Below are positions 1 through 9,892 of a stretch of DNA of 64,000 nt, in pieces (positions within the stretch are counted from its first letter, which is position 1; every line of letters begins with the position of its first letter). The notes under the pieces are model-generated. The model was not told the DNA's origin, did no database searches, and saw nothing but the letters and a program-made list of their open reading frames with translations. The DNA comes from JACVRW01 sp963837445 (GTDB lineage Bacteria; Actinomycetota; Thermoleophilia; Solirubrobacterales; Thermoleophilaceae): assembly GCA_963837445.1 (NCBI GenBank), contig CAWINK010000002.1:372001-436000 (forward strand). Reading direction: 5' to 3'. Made by a program: the position numbers and the translations under genes.

Positions 1-80
1 AAGCAGGTGGCCGCGATCCCGAGAAACTGACCGAAGCGCTCGCGGTAGCCAGGGCCGAGATCGAGAAGGCGCTCGCCTGA
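1..80 (+). CDS. alaS: Alanyl-tRNA synthetase, C-terminal end (partial)
   Basis: The window opens inside a gene that ends with TGA at 78-80. Read in that frame, the last 25 residues begin AGGRDPEKLTEAL and finish EIEKALA. This resembles the glycine-rich tail of the DHHA1 domain that ends bacterial alanyl-tRNA synthetases (GG, then D-P-x-K-L, then a helix). The gene order alaS-ruvX-mltG is common in bacteria and supports the call. The stop overlaps the ruvX start (TGATG), so translation is probably coupled. Only the tail is visible, so the catalytic and editing domains cannot be judged. Confidence 0.75.
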   Translation, partial: AGGRDPEKLTEALAVARAEIEKALA

Positions 81-481
81 TGGCGCGCATCCTCGCGCTC
101 GACCACGGATCGGCCCGCTGCGGCTGCGCGATCTCCGACCCGAGCGGCACGCTCGCAACGCCGCTGGCGGTTGTGGAGCGCCCCGACACGAAACGCGGCC
201 TCGCGACGCTCGCTCGGCTCGTGGAGGACCAGGGCGCGGAGCGCGTGGTGGTGGGGCTGCCGCTCACCCTCAGGGGTGACGAGGGTCACCAGGCGGGTGA
301 GGCCCGGACGTTTGCCGAACGGCTCGAGCGGAGAGTCTCGGTACCGGTGGAGCTTCACGACGAGCGCCTCACGACGCGACTCGCGGAGCGCACCGGGGGA
401 GAGGGCGACGCGGACTCGCGTGCCGCCGCCCATCTGCTGGAGAGCTATCTCGCCCGTAGTCGAGCGGGCGCCCCCGAGTGA
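80..481 (+). CDS. ruvX: Putative pre-16S rRNA nuclease / Holliday junction resolvase-like YqgF
   Basis: A 133-aa RNase H-fold protein of normal YqgF/RuvX length. The family matures the 5' end of 16S rRNA and resembles RuvC resolvases. The acidic residues expected of the fold are visible: LALDHGSARCG near residues 5-15 (first Asp), VVVGLPLTLRGDEG near 56-69, the DERLTT motif near 94-99, and a late Asp in DADSRAAAHLLESYL near 109-123. The ATG overlaps the alaS stop and the 3' end overlaps mltG (GTGA), so alaS-ruvX-mltG-aroE looks like one transcript. The assignment is firm; which in vivo role dominates is not decided by sequence. Confidence 0.93.
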   Translation: MARILALDHGSARCGCAISDPSGTLATPLAVVERPDTKRGLATLARLVEDQGAERVVVGLPLTLRGDEGHQAGEARTFAERLERRVSVPVELHDERLTTRLAERTGGEGDADSRAAAHLLESYLARSRAGAPE

Positions 482-1830
482 GCTCCGGCCCGCCGCCCGT
501 TCCGGGCGGCCGTACACCCGAGGAGCGGGAGGCCGCGCGCTTGGAGCGCGAGGCGCGCAGGGCCGCGCGCGAGGGGAGGAGCGCGCCGCAGCCCGACCGC
601 GCCGAGGCGCTCCGCGCCGAGGCCATCCCCTCCGAGCCATCCGTGGCGACCACGCCGCGGCCGGCGGCGGAGACGCCGCCCGCGGCAACCGACGGCGATC
701 GCCGCGACTGGCTCGCCGACGCGCGCCGGCTCACGCACAGTGGCGACGGCGGCGGGCGCGGGCCGGGCGGCCGGCGCACCGCGCGCGGGCGCCGCGGGCC
801 CGGGCGCGTGATCGCTCTGGGCGTGCTCCTACTGATCGTGCTCGGGATCGCCTGGTTCCTCGTCTCGCTCCTCCAGCCGTTCAAGGGGGACGGCGACGGC
901 GAGCGCGTGCGCGTGGCGATTCCTCAGGGCTCGAGCCTCTCCGAGATCGCGGACCGCCTCGAGCAGAACGGCGTTATCTCCGACTCCGGCTTCTTCCAGC
1001 TTCGCGCCCGGCTCGCCGGCCACGCCGGCGACCTCAGGCCCGGCAGCTACCAGCTGCGCAAGGACATGAGCTTCGCTGCGGCGCTCGACGCCCTGCAGGA
1101 GGGCGTGCCTCCGAACATCGTTCAGGTGAGCATCCCCGAGGGGCTCTCGCGCAAGGAGATCGCCCCTCTCACCGGGGGCCTGCGCGGCAAATACGTGCGC
1201 GCCACACGCCGCTCGCCGGCGCTCAACCCGCGCGACTATGGCGCGGAGCGCGCGACCAGCCTCGAGGGCTTCCTGTTCCCGGCCTCTTACGAGCTCAAGA
1301 AGGGTCAGAGGGTGGCGCGCCTTCGTGACCAGCAGCTTGCCCTCTTCAAGACCAACTTCGAGAAGGTGAACCTGAGCTACGCCAAGCGCAAGAACCTGAC
1401 CGCCTACGACGTGCTGATCATCGCGTCACTGGTGGAGCGCGAGTCGATGCTCGCCAAAGAGCGCCCGATCATCGCGTCTGTGATCTACAACCGGCTGAAG
1501 AGGGACATCCGCCTCGACATCGACGCCACCACGCGCTTCGCCGTCGGCAACTGGAAGCGGCCGCTCAGGGTGTCCGAGCTTCAGAACCAGAGCCCCTACA
1601 ACACGCGCGTGCACCCAGGCCTGCCGCCGGGCCCGATCGGGAACCCGGGCCTCGACTCGATCAAGGCCGCGGCCCGCCCGGCCAAGACCGGCTTCCTCTT
1701 CTACGTGGTGAAGCCGGGCACCTGCGGTGAGCACAACTTCGCCAAGACCGACGCCGAGTTCCAGGGCTACGTGAACGAGTACAACCGGGCCCGGGACAAG
1801 AACGGCGGCAAGTCGCCGACCACCTGTTGA
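478..1830 (+). CDS. mltG: Endolytic murein transglycosylase MltG (YceG-like)
   Basis: A 450-aa single-pass membrane protein. Residues 1-108 are a long, charged, Ala/Arg/Pro-rich cytoplasmic region (longer than in E. coli MltG, but usual in actinobacteria). A membrane segment follows at about 110-133 (VIALGVLLLIVLGIAWFLVS), then a LysM-like part (VAIPQGSSLSEIADRL) and the YceG catalytic domain. The catalytic glutamate lies in SLVERES near residue 320, followed by the conserved IYNRL and LDIDATTRFAVG. MltG cleaves nascent glycan strands and so terminates peptidoglycan chain growth. The GTG start at 478 overlaps the ruvX stop; the TTG start of aroE overlaps its own stop. Confidence 0.94.
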   Translation: MSSGPPPVPGGRTPEEREAARLEREARRAAREGRSAPQPDRAEALRAEAIPSEPSVATTPRPAAETPPAATDGDRRDWLADARRLTHSGDGGGRGPGGRRTARGRRGPGRVIALGVLLLIVLGIAWFLVSLLQPFKGDGDGERVRVAIPQGSSLSEIADRLEQNGVISDSGFFQLRARLAGHAGDLRPGSYQLRKDMSFAAALDALQEGVPPNIVQVSIPEGLSRKEIAPLTGGLRGKYVRATRRSPALNPRDYGAERATSLEGFLFPASYELKKGQRVARLRDQQLALFKTNFEKVNLSYAKRKNLTAYDVLIIASLVERESMLAKERPIIASVIYNRLKRDIRLDIDATTRFAVGNWKRPLRVSELQNQSPYNTRVHPGLPPGPIGNPGLDSIKAAARPAKTGFLFYVVKPGTCGEHNFAKTDAEFQGYVNEYNRARDKNGGKSPTTC

Positions 1831-2603
1831 GCACGCTCGCCGGCCTCCTCGGCTTTCCCGTCGGACACAGCCGCTCGCCGTTGATGATGAATGCGGCCTT
1901 CGCGGAGCTCGGCCTCGATTGGCGCTACCTCAAGCTGCCGGTGCCCCCCGAGCGTTTCGAGCAGACCGTGAGGGCCGTGCCAGGTTCCGGCTACCGCGGA
2001 GCGAACGTGACCATCCCGCACAAGGTGGCAGCGCACGACCTTGCCGACGAGCTGAGCGACCCCGCGCGAGCGATCGGCGCCGTGAACACGCTCACGTTCA
2101 CCGACGACGGGCGGATCGCGGGAGACAACACCGACGCGGGCGGCCTCCTCGACGCGCTGGGCGAGCCGCCGCCACCCACTGCGCTCGTGTTGGGAGCGGG
2201 CGGGGCCGCGCGCGCGGCGGCGTGGGCGCTCGCCCAGGCTGGGGTGGAGGTGACCGTCTGGAACCGGACTCCCGAGCGCGCCGCCACGCTCGCGGCAGAC
2301 CTCGGGGTCACGGCCGCGGAGCGTCCCGGTCCTGCGGAACTGCTCGTGAACGCCACCTCCGTGGGGCTTCAGCCCGCGGACTCGCTCGACGGGCTGCCGC
2401 TCGTCGACGCGAGGGTGGTCGTCGACCTCGTCTACGGACCCGCTCAGACGCCGTTCGCCCGCTGGGCCGAGGAGCGCGGTGCGCGCATCGTCGACGGGCT
2501 CGAGGTGCTCGTGCGCCAGGGGGCGCGAAGCCTCGCGATCTGGACCGGGAAGGAGCCTCCCGTGGACTCCATGCGCCGAGCGGTTGTCCAGTCCGTCGTC
2601 TAG
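1827..2603 (+). CDS. aroE: Shikimate dehydrogenase
   Basis: A 258-aa protein that reduces 3-dehydroshikimate to shikimate with NADPH (aromatic amino acid pathway). The N-terminal substrate site is clear: GFPVGHSRSPLMMNAAF near residues 8-24 and NVTIPHK, containing the catalytic lysine, near 60. The NADP-binding loop GAGGAARAAAW lies near 122-132, preceded by NTDAGG. The start is TTG overlapping the mltG stop (TTGA); no ATG lies near enough to include the conserved N-terminus. The remaining shikimate genes sit 15 kb downstream (aroC-aroKB-aroQ), so the pathway is split around the pilus locus. Confidence 0.94.
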   Translation: MSTLAGLLGFPVGHSRSPLMMNAAFAELGLDWRYLKLPVPPERFEQTVRAVPGSGYRGANVTIPHKVAAHDLADELSDPARAIGAVNTLTFTDDGRIAGDNTDAGGLLDALGEPPPPTALVLGAGGAARAAAWALAQAGVEVTVWNRTPERAATLAADLGVTAAERPGPAELLVNATSVGLQPADSLDGLPLVDARVVVDLVYGPAQTPFARWAEERGARIVDGLEVLVRQGARSLAIWTGKEPPVDSMRRAVVQSVV

Positions 2604-2619
2604 TACATACGCCCAGGTC

Positions 2620-2647
2620 TAAACAAGAGGCGGACGGCTGCCGATAT
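2620..2647 (+). promoter_or_regulatory. FliA/WhiG (sigma-28)-type promoter for the pilB operon
   Basis: TAAA at 2620-2623, a 16-nt spacer and GCCGATAT at 2640-2647. The known sigma-28 family consensus is TAAA-N15-GCCGATAA (FliA/SigD/WhiG). A transcript would start near 2654, only about 2 nt before the ATG at 2656, so the message would be essentially leaderless. The same motif pair occurs before the pilins, pilM and two c-di-GMP enzyme genes in this window. Confidence 0.6.
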
Positions 2648-2655
2648 GCCAGGCA

Positions 2656-3938
2656 ATGGCGCTCTCCCGCCCCTTCCTCCTCGCCCTCCTCGGGGTCGCG
2701 CTCCTCGGAGCGACCGTCCTCGCGGTTTCAAACGCCCGCAACAAGGCCGCCGATGACTCGGCGCCCGTCGCGCAGCAGACGGCCGACCCGGCCTCCCCGG
2801 GTCAGGCCACGCCTGAGCCGGCGTCGCCCGCCGCTCCCCAGGAGCTGCTCACGGCCGGCCTCACCCCTGACGCGCTCGAGAGCGCCAGCTTCAAGGGCGC
2901 TCTGTCCTTCAGCTTCCAGGACAAGAAGAACACGATCAAGACTTCCGGCGCCTTCGAACTCGGCGGCGCCAAGGAGATGCCCGAGATTGACGTTCAGGTG
3001 AGCCTCGACGTGCCCGGCTTCGACGGGAACGGCGGCTTCGTGACCACCGGCGAGCGTGCTTGGTTCACGCGCGGTGACACCGGCTACGCCGTCCCGCAGC
3101 AGGCCTGGAAGAAGATCGTGGCCGCGGTTGAGAGCGGCGCCACAACGCCGGCCAACACGCCGACGACCGACGTGGACCCCAGCAGCTGGCTGCGCAACGT
3201 CAAGTCTGAGGGCACCGAGAAGATGGACGGCGTCGACGTGACGCACATCTCCGCCGACGTGAAGTCCGCGAAGGCGATCAGCGACATCGTCACGGCAATG
3301 GACCGCACCGGCCAGGTGCCGGCGGGCGCCGAGGCGCGCCTCCAGAGCGTGGTCAAGGACGGCCACCTCGATGCATGGGTCGGCGACGACAAGATCATGC
3401 GCCGCATCTCGCTCGAGATGGCCGGCAAGGGCGACGGTGGCCAGACGGTCAACATGGACCTCAACTTCGAGCTCTCCGGCGTCAACGACCCGCAGGACAT
3501 CGCGGCCCCGGCCAAGGTGAAGAAGGCCCTGCCCAACGGCGCCTTCGGCCAGCTCGCCTCCGGCGTGGTGACCGGCTTCGGCCGCAGCGTGGGAGTAAAG
3601 GCCGACGATCTGCAACTTAACGTGCCGACCACGAACTCGCACCTGAAGGCCGAGCGTGCTGTCGCCGATAAGCGTAAGGTCGTGATCTTCTTCCAGAACC
3701 CCAAGGGCATCGACGACAGGGCCGTAGCAAGGTCGGTCCGGTCGCTCGACCGTCGCACCAAGTCCGTGGTCGTGCTCACAGACGACGTGCGCAACGCGGA
3801 CCGTTACGGGTCCATGGTGGAGGATCTCGGCGTCAACCAGGCACCGGCGATCGTGGTGATCGGGCGCAGCGGCAAGGCGAGCCTGATCGAGGGCTACATC
3901 GACGCCGAGTCGCTTGTCCAGGTAGTCGCCGACGCGCG

Positions 3939-3942
<4 letters not shown>
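2656..3942 (+). CDS. Membrane-anchored two-domain protein at head of pilus operon (LppX-like plus thioredoxin-fold-like domain)
   Basis: 428 aa. An N-terminal hydrophobic anchor (FLLALLGVALLGATVLAVS, residues 7-25) has no lipobox cysteine, and an Ala/Pro/Thr-rich linker follows to about residue 70. Residues about 75-300 (TAGLTPDALESASFKGALSF onward) resemble the LppX/LprG-type fold of actinobacterial lipoproteins. The C-terminal 90 residues (KVVIFFQNPKGIDDRAVARS onward) have a thioredoxin-like pattern, but the CxxC is absent. The protein is probably exported and faces the cell wall. Its stop overlaps the pilB start (ATGA), so it is the first gene of the pilB-pilT-pilC transcript and likely acts in pilus assembly or envelope passage. 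Fold assignments are pattern-based inference; function unknown. Confidence 0.6.
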
Positions 3943-5699
<1,757 letters not shown>

Positions 5700-5727
5700 A
5701 TGAACCCTCCAGCCGATAGGAGTCCTG

Positions 5728-6804
5728 ATGGAGTTTGACTTCGCAGAAGTCCTGCTGCAGGTGATGGAGCGCAATGCCTCCGATCTCCATCTGACAGCAG
5801 GCTCACCGCCCATGATCCGCCACCACGGCCGGCTGCATGCGTTGGACTACCCAAGTCTGACGCCGCAGCTCACTCGTGAGGTCGTTTACTCGATCCTCAC
5901 GAACGACCAGCGACAGCGGCTGGAGACCGATTGGCAGATCGACTTCGCCTACTCCATCCCGGGGAAGGCCCGCTTCCGCGTGAACGCATACATGCAGCGC
6001 GCGGCGCTGTCGGCGGCCTTCCGCCTGATCCCGCACGACATGCCGAAGCTGGCGTCGCTGGGAGTGCCCACCATCCTGGAGGACTTCACGAAGAAGCCCC
6101 GTGGCTTCGTGCTCGTGACCGGGCCGACCGGCTCCGGCAAGTCCACGACGCTCGCGGCGATGCTCGACCTGATCAACGACACCCGCCACGAGCACATCCT
6201 CACCATCGAGGACCCGATCGAGTTCCTGCACAAGCACAAGCGCTGCATCGTGAACCAGCGCGAGCTGGGCGCGGACGCGCAGAGCTTCGGGCTCGGCCTC
6301 AAGGCCGCGCTTCGCCAGGACCCCGACGTGATCCTCGTCGGCGAGATGAGAGACCTCGAGACGATCTCGACCGCGCTGACCGCGGCTGAGACCGGCCACC
6401 TCGTCTTCGCGACGCTCCACACGCAGGACACCGCCCAGACGGTGGACCGCATCGTGGACGTGTTCCCGCCCGAGCAGCAGCAGCAGGTGCGCGTGCAGCT
6501 GTCGGTGTCCCTCCAGGGCATCATCACCCAGCAGCTCCTGCCGACCGCTGACGGCAAGGGACGCTGTGTCGCGGTCGAGGTGCTCGTACCGACCCCGGCG
6601 GTCCGCAACCTGATCCGCGAGGGCAAGACGCACCAGATCTACTCCGCCCTCCAGACCGGCGGCTCGCACGGCATGCAGACCATGGATGCCTCGCTTGTCG
6701 AGCTGGTCCGCGCAGGCAAGATCAGCCGCGAGCTGGCCGAGTCGCGCTCAGGGGCACCCGATGAGCTCCGCCGCCTCATGGGCGGCACTGTGAGGGCCGC
6801 CTGA
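5728..6804 (+). CDS. pilT: Type IV pilus retraction (twitching) ATPase PilT
   Basis: 358 aa, typical PilT size. MERNASDLHLTAGSPPMIR near the N-terminus is the family signature. Walker A GPTGSGKST is near 132-140, RQDPDVILVGEMRDLET near 196-212, and ATLHTQDTAQTVDRIVDVFP follows. The PilB zinc cysteines are absent, as expected. PilT depolymerises pili and powers twitching and surface sensing. A strong Shine-Dalgarno (ATAGGAG, 5716-5722) precedes the ATG. That SD overlaps a GCCGATAG, but the only upstream TAAA is 11 nt away, too close for a standard sigma-28 site. The stop overlaps the pilC start (TGATGG). Confidence 0.95.
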   Translation: MEFDFAEVLLQVMERNASDLHLTAGSPPMIRHHGRLHALDYPSLTPQLTREVVYSILTNDQRQRLETDWQIDFAYSIPGKARFRVNAYMQRAALSAAFRLIPHDMPKLASLGVPTILEDFTKKPRGFVLVTGPTGSGKSTTLAAMLDLINDTRHEHILTIEDPIEFLHKHKRCIVNQRELGADAQSFGLGLKAALRQDPDVILVGEMRDLETISTALTAAETGHLVFATLHTQDTAQTVDRIVDVFPPEQQQQVRVQLSVSLQGIITQQLLPTADGKGRCVAVEVLVPTPAVRNLIREGKTHQIYSALQTGGSHGMQTMDASLVELVRAGKISRELAESRSGAPDELRRLMGGTVRAA

Positions 6805-8018
6805 TGGCCACCTTCGCATTCAAGGCACTCGACCTGGCCGGCATGCCCTCGAAGGGGGAGATGGACGCCGGCGACAAGCAGGCGGTTGCGGCGCAGCTCC
6901 GCGGCAGGGGCCTGATCGTCATCGACATCGAGGAGAAGGTTGCCGCGAACGCGGGCGACATCCTGGCTCGCTTCCAGCGCGTCAAGGCGGACGAGCTCGT
7001 GATCGCCACCCGGCAGCTCGCCACGATGGTGAACTCGGGAATGTCCCTGCTCCGCTCGCTCTACGTGATCGAGGAGCAGACCGAGAACAACAAGCTGCGC
7101 GACATCTTCGTGAGCGTCCGTAAGGACGTCGAGGCGGGCCTCTCGCTGTCGGACTCGCTGCGCAAGCACCCCGACATGTTCAACGATCTCTACGTGGCGA
7201 TGGTCTCGGCCGGCGAGACCGGAGGCATCCTGGACAACACGCTGCTTCGCGTGGCGGACCAGCTCGAGAAGGACGCCGCGCTCCGCCGCCAGATCAAGGC
7301 GGCGATGATGTACCCCTCGCTCATCGGCGGGTTCGCCTTCGTGGTGCTCTTCGCGCTCGTGGCCTTCCTTGTGCCGGTGTTCGAGAAGATCTTCAAGGAC
7401 TTCGGCGGCGAGCTCCCCGCCATCACGAAGTTCACCGTCTTCCTGTCGCACATGGTCACGCAGCGCTGGTATGTGATGGTCGCTGTCACGTTCGGGATCG
7501 TGTGGCTCTTCAAGAAGTGGAAGCGGTCCAAGCGGGGCGAGCTGCAGTGGGACCGGATCAAGCTGAAGTTCCCGATGAAGATCGGGGGCATCGTTCAGAA
7601 GGTCGCCCTGGCGCGTTTCTCCCGCACCTTCTCGGGCCTGATCGCGGCCGGCGTGCCGATGCTCGAGGCAATCGAGATCACGGGCAAGACGTCCGGCAAC
7701 AAGGTCGTCGAGAACGCGATGCACCAGGTCCGCGAGTCGGTCAAGAAGGGCGGCTCGCTCACGCAGCCGATGACACAGGTCCCCGAGGCCTTCCCGGTCA
7801 TGGTCACCCAGATGATCGGCGTTGGCGAGGAGACCGGTGCCCTCGAGGGCATGATGGCCAAGGTCGCCGACTTCTACGAGGAGCAGGTGGAGACGGCCGT
7901 CAAGGCCCTCACATCGATCCTCGAGCCGATCATGATCCTCTTCGTGGGTGGCATCGTCGGCTTCATCGTCATCGCGATGTACCTGCCGATGTTCAAGGTC
8001 TACGACTCGATCAAGTAG
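6804..8018 (+). CDS. pilC: Type IV pilus inner-membrane platform protein PilC / GspF family
   Basis: 404 aa with two T2SSF repeats, the normal family layout. Each repeat carries the LARFSRTFSGLIAAGVPMLEA-type signature (first copy ATRQLATMVNSGMSLLRSL near residues 69-87, second near 270-290). Membrane segments are visible near 170-192 (SLIGGFAFVVLFALVAFLVP), about 213-235 and about 375-398 (IMILFVGGIVGFIVIAMYLP). PilC is the membrane platform that couples PilB/PilT to pilin insertion and extraction. It is the last gene of this pil transcript; beyond it lies a block of gene remnants and minus-strand accessory genes. Confidence 0.94.
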   Translation: MATFAFKALDLAGMPSKGEMDAGDKQAVAAQLRGRGLIVIDIEEKVAANAGDILARFQRVKADELVIATRQLATMVNSGMSLLRSLYVIEEQTENNKLRDIFVSVRKDVEAGLSLSDSLRKHPDMFNDLYVAMVSAGETGGILDNTLLRVADQLEKDAALRRQIKAAMMYPSLIGGFAFVVLFALVAFLVPVFEKIFKDFGGELPAITKFTVFLSHMVTQRWYVMVAVTFGIVWLFKKWKRSKRGELQWDRIKLKFPMKIGGIVQKVALARFSRTFSGLIAAGVPMLEAIEITGKTSGNKVVENAMHQVRESVKKGGSLTQPMTQVPEAFPVMVTQMIGVGEETGALEGMMAKVADFYEEQVETAVKALTSILEPIMILFVGGIVGFIVIAMYLPMFKVYDSIK

Positions 8019-8170
8019 CGCCTGAGGTCTAAGGTCGCGACGCTCAGCGTGCGCCGAGCACCTGATACGCGACGACGCCTAGCCCGCCCGCGGCGTCCCT
8101 GACCGACACCTTGACGGCCGCTCGGACGCGCCGATTGTGGCGCAATGCCTTGGTGCGCGACGTCGACGCC
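8019..8170. other. Intergenic stretch with a possible second gene remnant
   Basis: Together with the neighbouring GNAT remnant this forms the only gene-free gap over 300 nt (8019-8360). On the minus strand, 8044 to about 8165 reads as a Lys/Arg/Val-rich end beginning RRVRAAVKVSVRDAAGG. It resembles the terminal beta-strand repeat of secreted actinobacterial proteins, but there is no start, signal peptide or upstream body. It may be a decayed 3' end left by an insertion or deletion event. I see no promoter, terminator or RNA gene here. Confidence 0.3.
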
Positions 8171-8340
8171 CTAGGGCCGTGACGTTTGCAAGCTGTGGCG
8201 GAGCCGCTCACGAACCCGAGGCCACTCGCGCTCGACGATGCGAAACCACGCGGTATCGCGGTTGCGACCCTTGACGATGTAGTGGGCGTGAGATGGCCTC
8301 CGTGACGCTTCCGGTCGTACCAGCGACAAGTGGGCGCCAC
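8171..8340 (-). pseudogene. GNAT acetyltransferase remnant, truncated and frameshifted
   Basis: On the minus strand, one frame reads CRWYDRKRHGGHL (about 8330-8290), and a different frame then continues SHAHYIVKGRNRDTAWFRI and VEREWPRVRERLRHSL to a TAG at 8171-8173. Joined, these match the C-terminal end of a GNAT acetyltransferase subfamily in which a W-x-D-x-x-R-x-G-G stretch precedes V/IKGRNRDTAWF and a DEWP/REWP motif. Nothing upstream restores the N-terminal acetyl-CoA fold, so only about 55 codons remain. The frame change needs a net shift near 8293-8300. It lies between pilC and the minus-strand accessory genes. Confidence 0.6.
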
Positions 8341-8360
8341 CGCCTGGGGAGTTGCATCCC

Positions 8361-8816
8361 CTAGCTCGGGGTTCGTGGTGCCAGGATGACGAGCGGGATC
8401 TTGCGTGTGGTGCGCTCTTGGTAGGACGCGAAGCCGCTGTAGGCCGCTACCGCTTTCGGCCACAGCCGGGCGTGCTCCTCGGGCGTGGCGACCCGCGCCC
8501 GCACCGTGCGGTGCTCAGTGCCGATCTGCACCGTCGTCTCGGGGTTTGCGCGCAGGTTGTGAAACCAGGCCGGATGCTTCGGGTGCCCGCCCTTGGAGGC
8601 CACCAGCACCACGTCGTCGCCGTCGCTCACGTAAGCAAGCGCGGCGGTCCGCTGCACTCCGCTCCTGGCGCCGACGTGGTCGAGCAACAGCATCGGTGGC
8701 GCGCCGGGTAGGCGGTGCCCGACCCGGCCCCCGCTTGCGCGGTAGACGAAGGCATGACCGCCCATCAAACGGTTGAGGACGGGCCACGCCCGGTCCGCTG
8801 CTCGCATTGGATCCAT
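8361..8816 (-). CDS. Deazaflavin (F420)-dependent nitroreductase family protein
   Basis: About 151 aa from the internal ATG at 8814-8816 (an in-frame upstream start at 8864 would add 16 unconserved residues). The DDN-type split-barrel signatures are present: LLLDHVGARSGVQRTAAL, VLVASKGGHPKHPAWFHNL, then a late ATPEEHARLWPKAVAAY. The family uses F420H2, or binds FMN or heme, to reduce quinones and other substrates, and is abundant in actinobacteria. It sits on the minus strand next to a DUF488 gene, inside the pilus locus but with no evident link to pili. The exact substrate cannot be told. Confidence 0.85.
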   Translation of the reverse strand: MDPMRAADRAWPVLNRLMGGHAFVYRASGGRVGHRLPGAPPMLLLDHVGARSGVQRTAALAYVSDGDDVVLVASKGGHPKHPAWFHNLRANPETTVQIGTEHRTVRARVATPEEHARLWPKAVAAYSGFASYQERTTRKIPLVILAPRTPS

Positions 8817-8863
8817 GGACGGGATTCTGCCGAAAGCTGGGCAGCGGTTGCGCGGCAGCGCCA

Positions 8864-9358
8864 TCAGGATGGACGCAGGTGCGTGACCGGCACGGCGTAG
8901 TTCGTCGCGATGCGGTCGGCCACGAGTGAGCGGTGGCAGGCCTCGGGATCGCGCTCGACACAGAGGAGCGCCGCTGTGCCCTCGTCGGGGAGCTCGGCCA
9001 CCAGCGCGTCGAGGTCGGCTCGGTTGAGGATCTCCCGCGTGTAGAGCTCCCGGTACTCGGGAGCGAGCTCGGCGCGCGAGCGCTTGCCCACGCCGAGCCG
9101 GTCGTCCTCGCGGTACTGGAGCTCGCGGAGCTCGGTGGTGGGTGCAAGCTCCGGGTGGTGCTGATAGCCGATCCCGGCCTCGGCCAAAGCCGCCTGGAGG
9201 CGTTTGGAGTTCGCCCAGGCGTATTCGGGACCGCGCACGCCGCGGCGCTGGCGCACATCGAGGATCAGCTGCACGTCGGCCTTCCGGAGCGTTCCCAGGA
9301 AGGTCTCGAGGTCGAAGCCGTACACGCCGATCGTGGCGAGCGAGGGGATTGGCCTCAG
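8864..9358 (-). CDS. DUF488 domain protein, probable CTG start
   Basis: DUF488 family: a strand with a TIG motif, then DVR (LILDVRQRRGVRGPEYAW), a middle region with YREDDRLG, and a C-terminal LLCVERDPEACHRSLVADRI with the conserved C-x(3)-CHR-like region. The first recognisable start is GTG at 9323-9325, but the conserved LATIGVYGFDLETFL begins upstream of it. The only in-frame codon that can initiate before the frame runs into the upstream gene is CTG at 9356-9358. That codon overlaps the upstream stop as CTGA, mirroring the ATGA/GTGA overlaps elsewhere. I therefore give the 164-aa version; the GTG version is 153 aa. Biochemical role unknown. Confidence 0.8.
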   Translation of the reverse strand: MRPIPSLATIGVYGFDLETFLGTLRKADVQLILDVRQRRGVRGPEYAWANSKRLQAALAEAGIGYQHHPELAPTTELRELQYREDDRLGVGKRSRAELAPEYRELYTREILNRADLDALVAELPDEGTAALLCVERDPEACHRSLVADRIATNYAVPVTHLRPS

Positions 9359-9804
9359 CCCTCGGCGGTCACGACCAGTGTGCCGGCGGGCCGGCTCTCG
9401 TCGCCATCCGCGGGCGTGAAGAGGATCGCGTACGCGCCCGGGCGCGTGGGGAAGACCTCGAAGCGGGCGGGCGTGTGCGCGTCGGCGTTCGCGGTCAGTC
9501 CCAGGTCCGGGACCTCGATGCTGCCGGGTTCGTCGACCGCGATCTCGAGGGTCGCGGCCCGGCCCTCGGCGAGGCGCCGGCGGTCACGCGAGCTCGCGTC
9601 GAACGAGATCGGCCGGGGCGGGTTGTCCACGGGGGCCGGCGCTGCGGTGCCCGGAACCGCTTCAGGCTCCGCGCCGGTGCCCGGGCCCGGCTCCTGGCTC
9701 CGCTCGCTTGTCGTGCGTTCCTCGGGGGGGCGTGAGAACGACGCGACGAGTGCGGCCATCCCCAGGACGATCGCGAAGAGCAGGAGTGCGCGTCGTATGT
9801 GCAC
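9355..9804 (-). CDS. Hypothetical membrane-anchored protein with C-terminal beta-rich domain
   Basis: 149 aa from GTG at 9802-9804. An N-terminal anchor or signal (ALLLFAIVLGMAALVASF) is followed by a Pro/Glu/Ala-rich linker to about residue 65. A C-terminal domain of about 80 residues (PRPISFDASSRDRRRLAEG onward) has alternating strands ending PGAYAILFTPADGDE and GTLVVTAEG, reminiscent of cupredoxin-like or Ig-like extracytoplasmic domains. No copper ligands are evident. It is the first gene of a three-gene minus-strand unit with DUF488 and the nitroreductase-like protein. It is divergent from the pilin promoter, whose motif begins 47 nt away at 9852. Function unknown. Confidence 0.7.
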   Translation of the reverse strand: MHIRRALLLFAIVLGMAALVASFSRPPEERTTSERSQEPGPGTGAEPEAVPGTAAPAPVDNPPRPISFDASSRDRRRLAEGRAATLEIAVDEPGSIEVPDLGLTANADAHTPARFEVFPTRPGAYAILFTPADGDESRPAGTLVVTAEG

Positions 9805-9851
9805 TGCACTGATCCTAGATCGCTGGACGTATGTCCTAAGCCGACGCGAGG

Positions 9852-9879
9852 TAAAGGTTTCTGTGGTTCAGGTCGATTT
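9852..9879 (+). promoter_or_regulatory. FliA/WhiG-type promoter of pilin gene 1
   Basis: TAAAGGTTT begins at 9852 and GTCGATTT lies at 9872-9879; TAAA and GTCGATTT are 16 nt apart. This resembles the sigma-28 consensus TAAAGTTT-N11-GCCGATAA with one C-to-T change in the -10. Transcription would begin near 9886, just before the c-di-GMP aptamer, so the aptamer would be the very 5' end of the message. The second pilin has a matching promoter with the same spacing. Confidence 0.6.
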
Positions 9880-9892
9880 ATTCCCTCAAGCC

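Noticed and set aside
3660..3675. GCCGATAA inside the membrane-protein gene as a promoter
   Set aside because: No TAAA at 14-16 nt upstream and no gene start nearby; GCCGATA also occurs in coding sequence of pepP and the RsbW-like gene without promoter context.
5700..5727. GCCGATAG before pilT as a sigma-28 promoter
   Set aside because: The only TAAA is 11 nt upstream and the motif overlaps the SD; spacing is wrong, so an SD is the simpler reading.
8044..8463. 139-codon minus-strand frame as an intact gene
   Set aside because: It joins an antisense-like stretch to pieces of two different gene remnants; the GNAT similarity jumps frame inside it.
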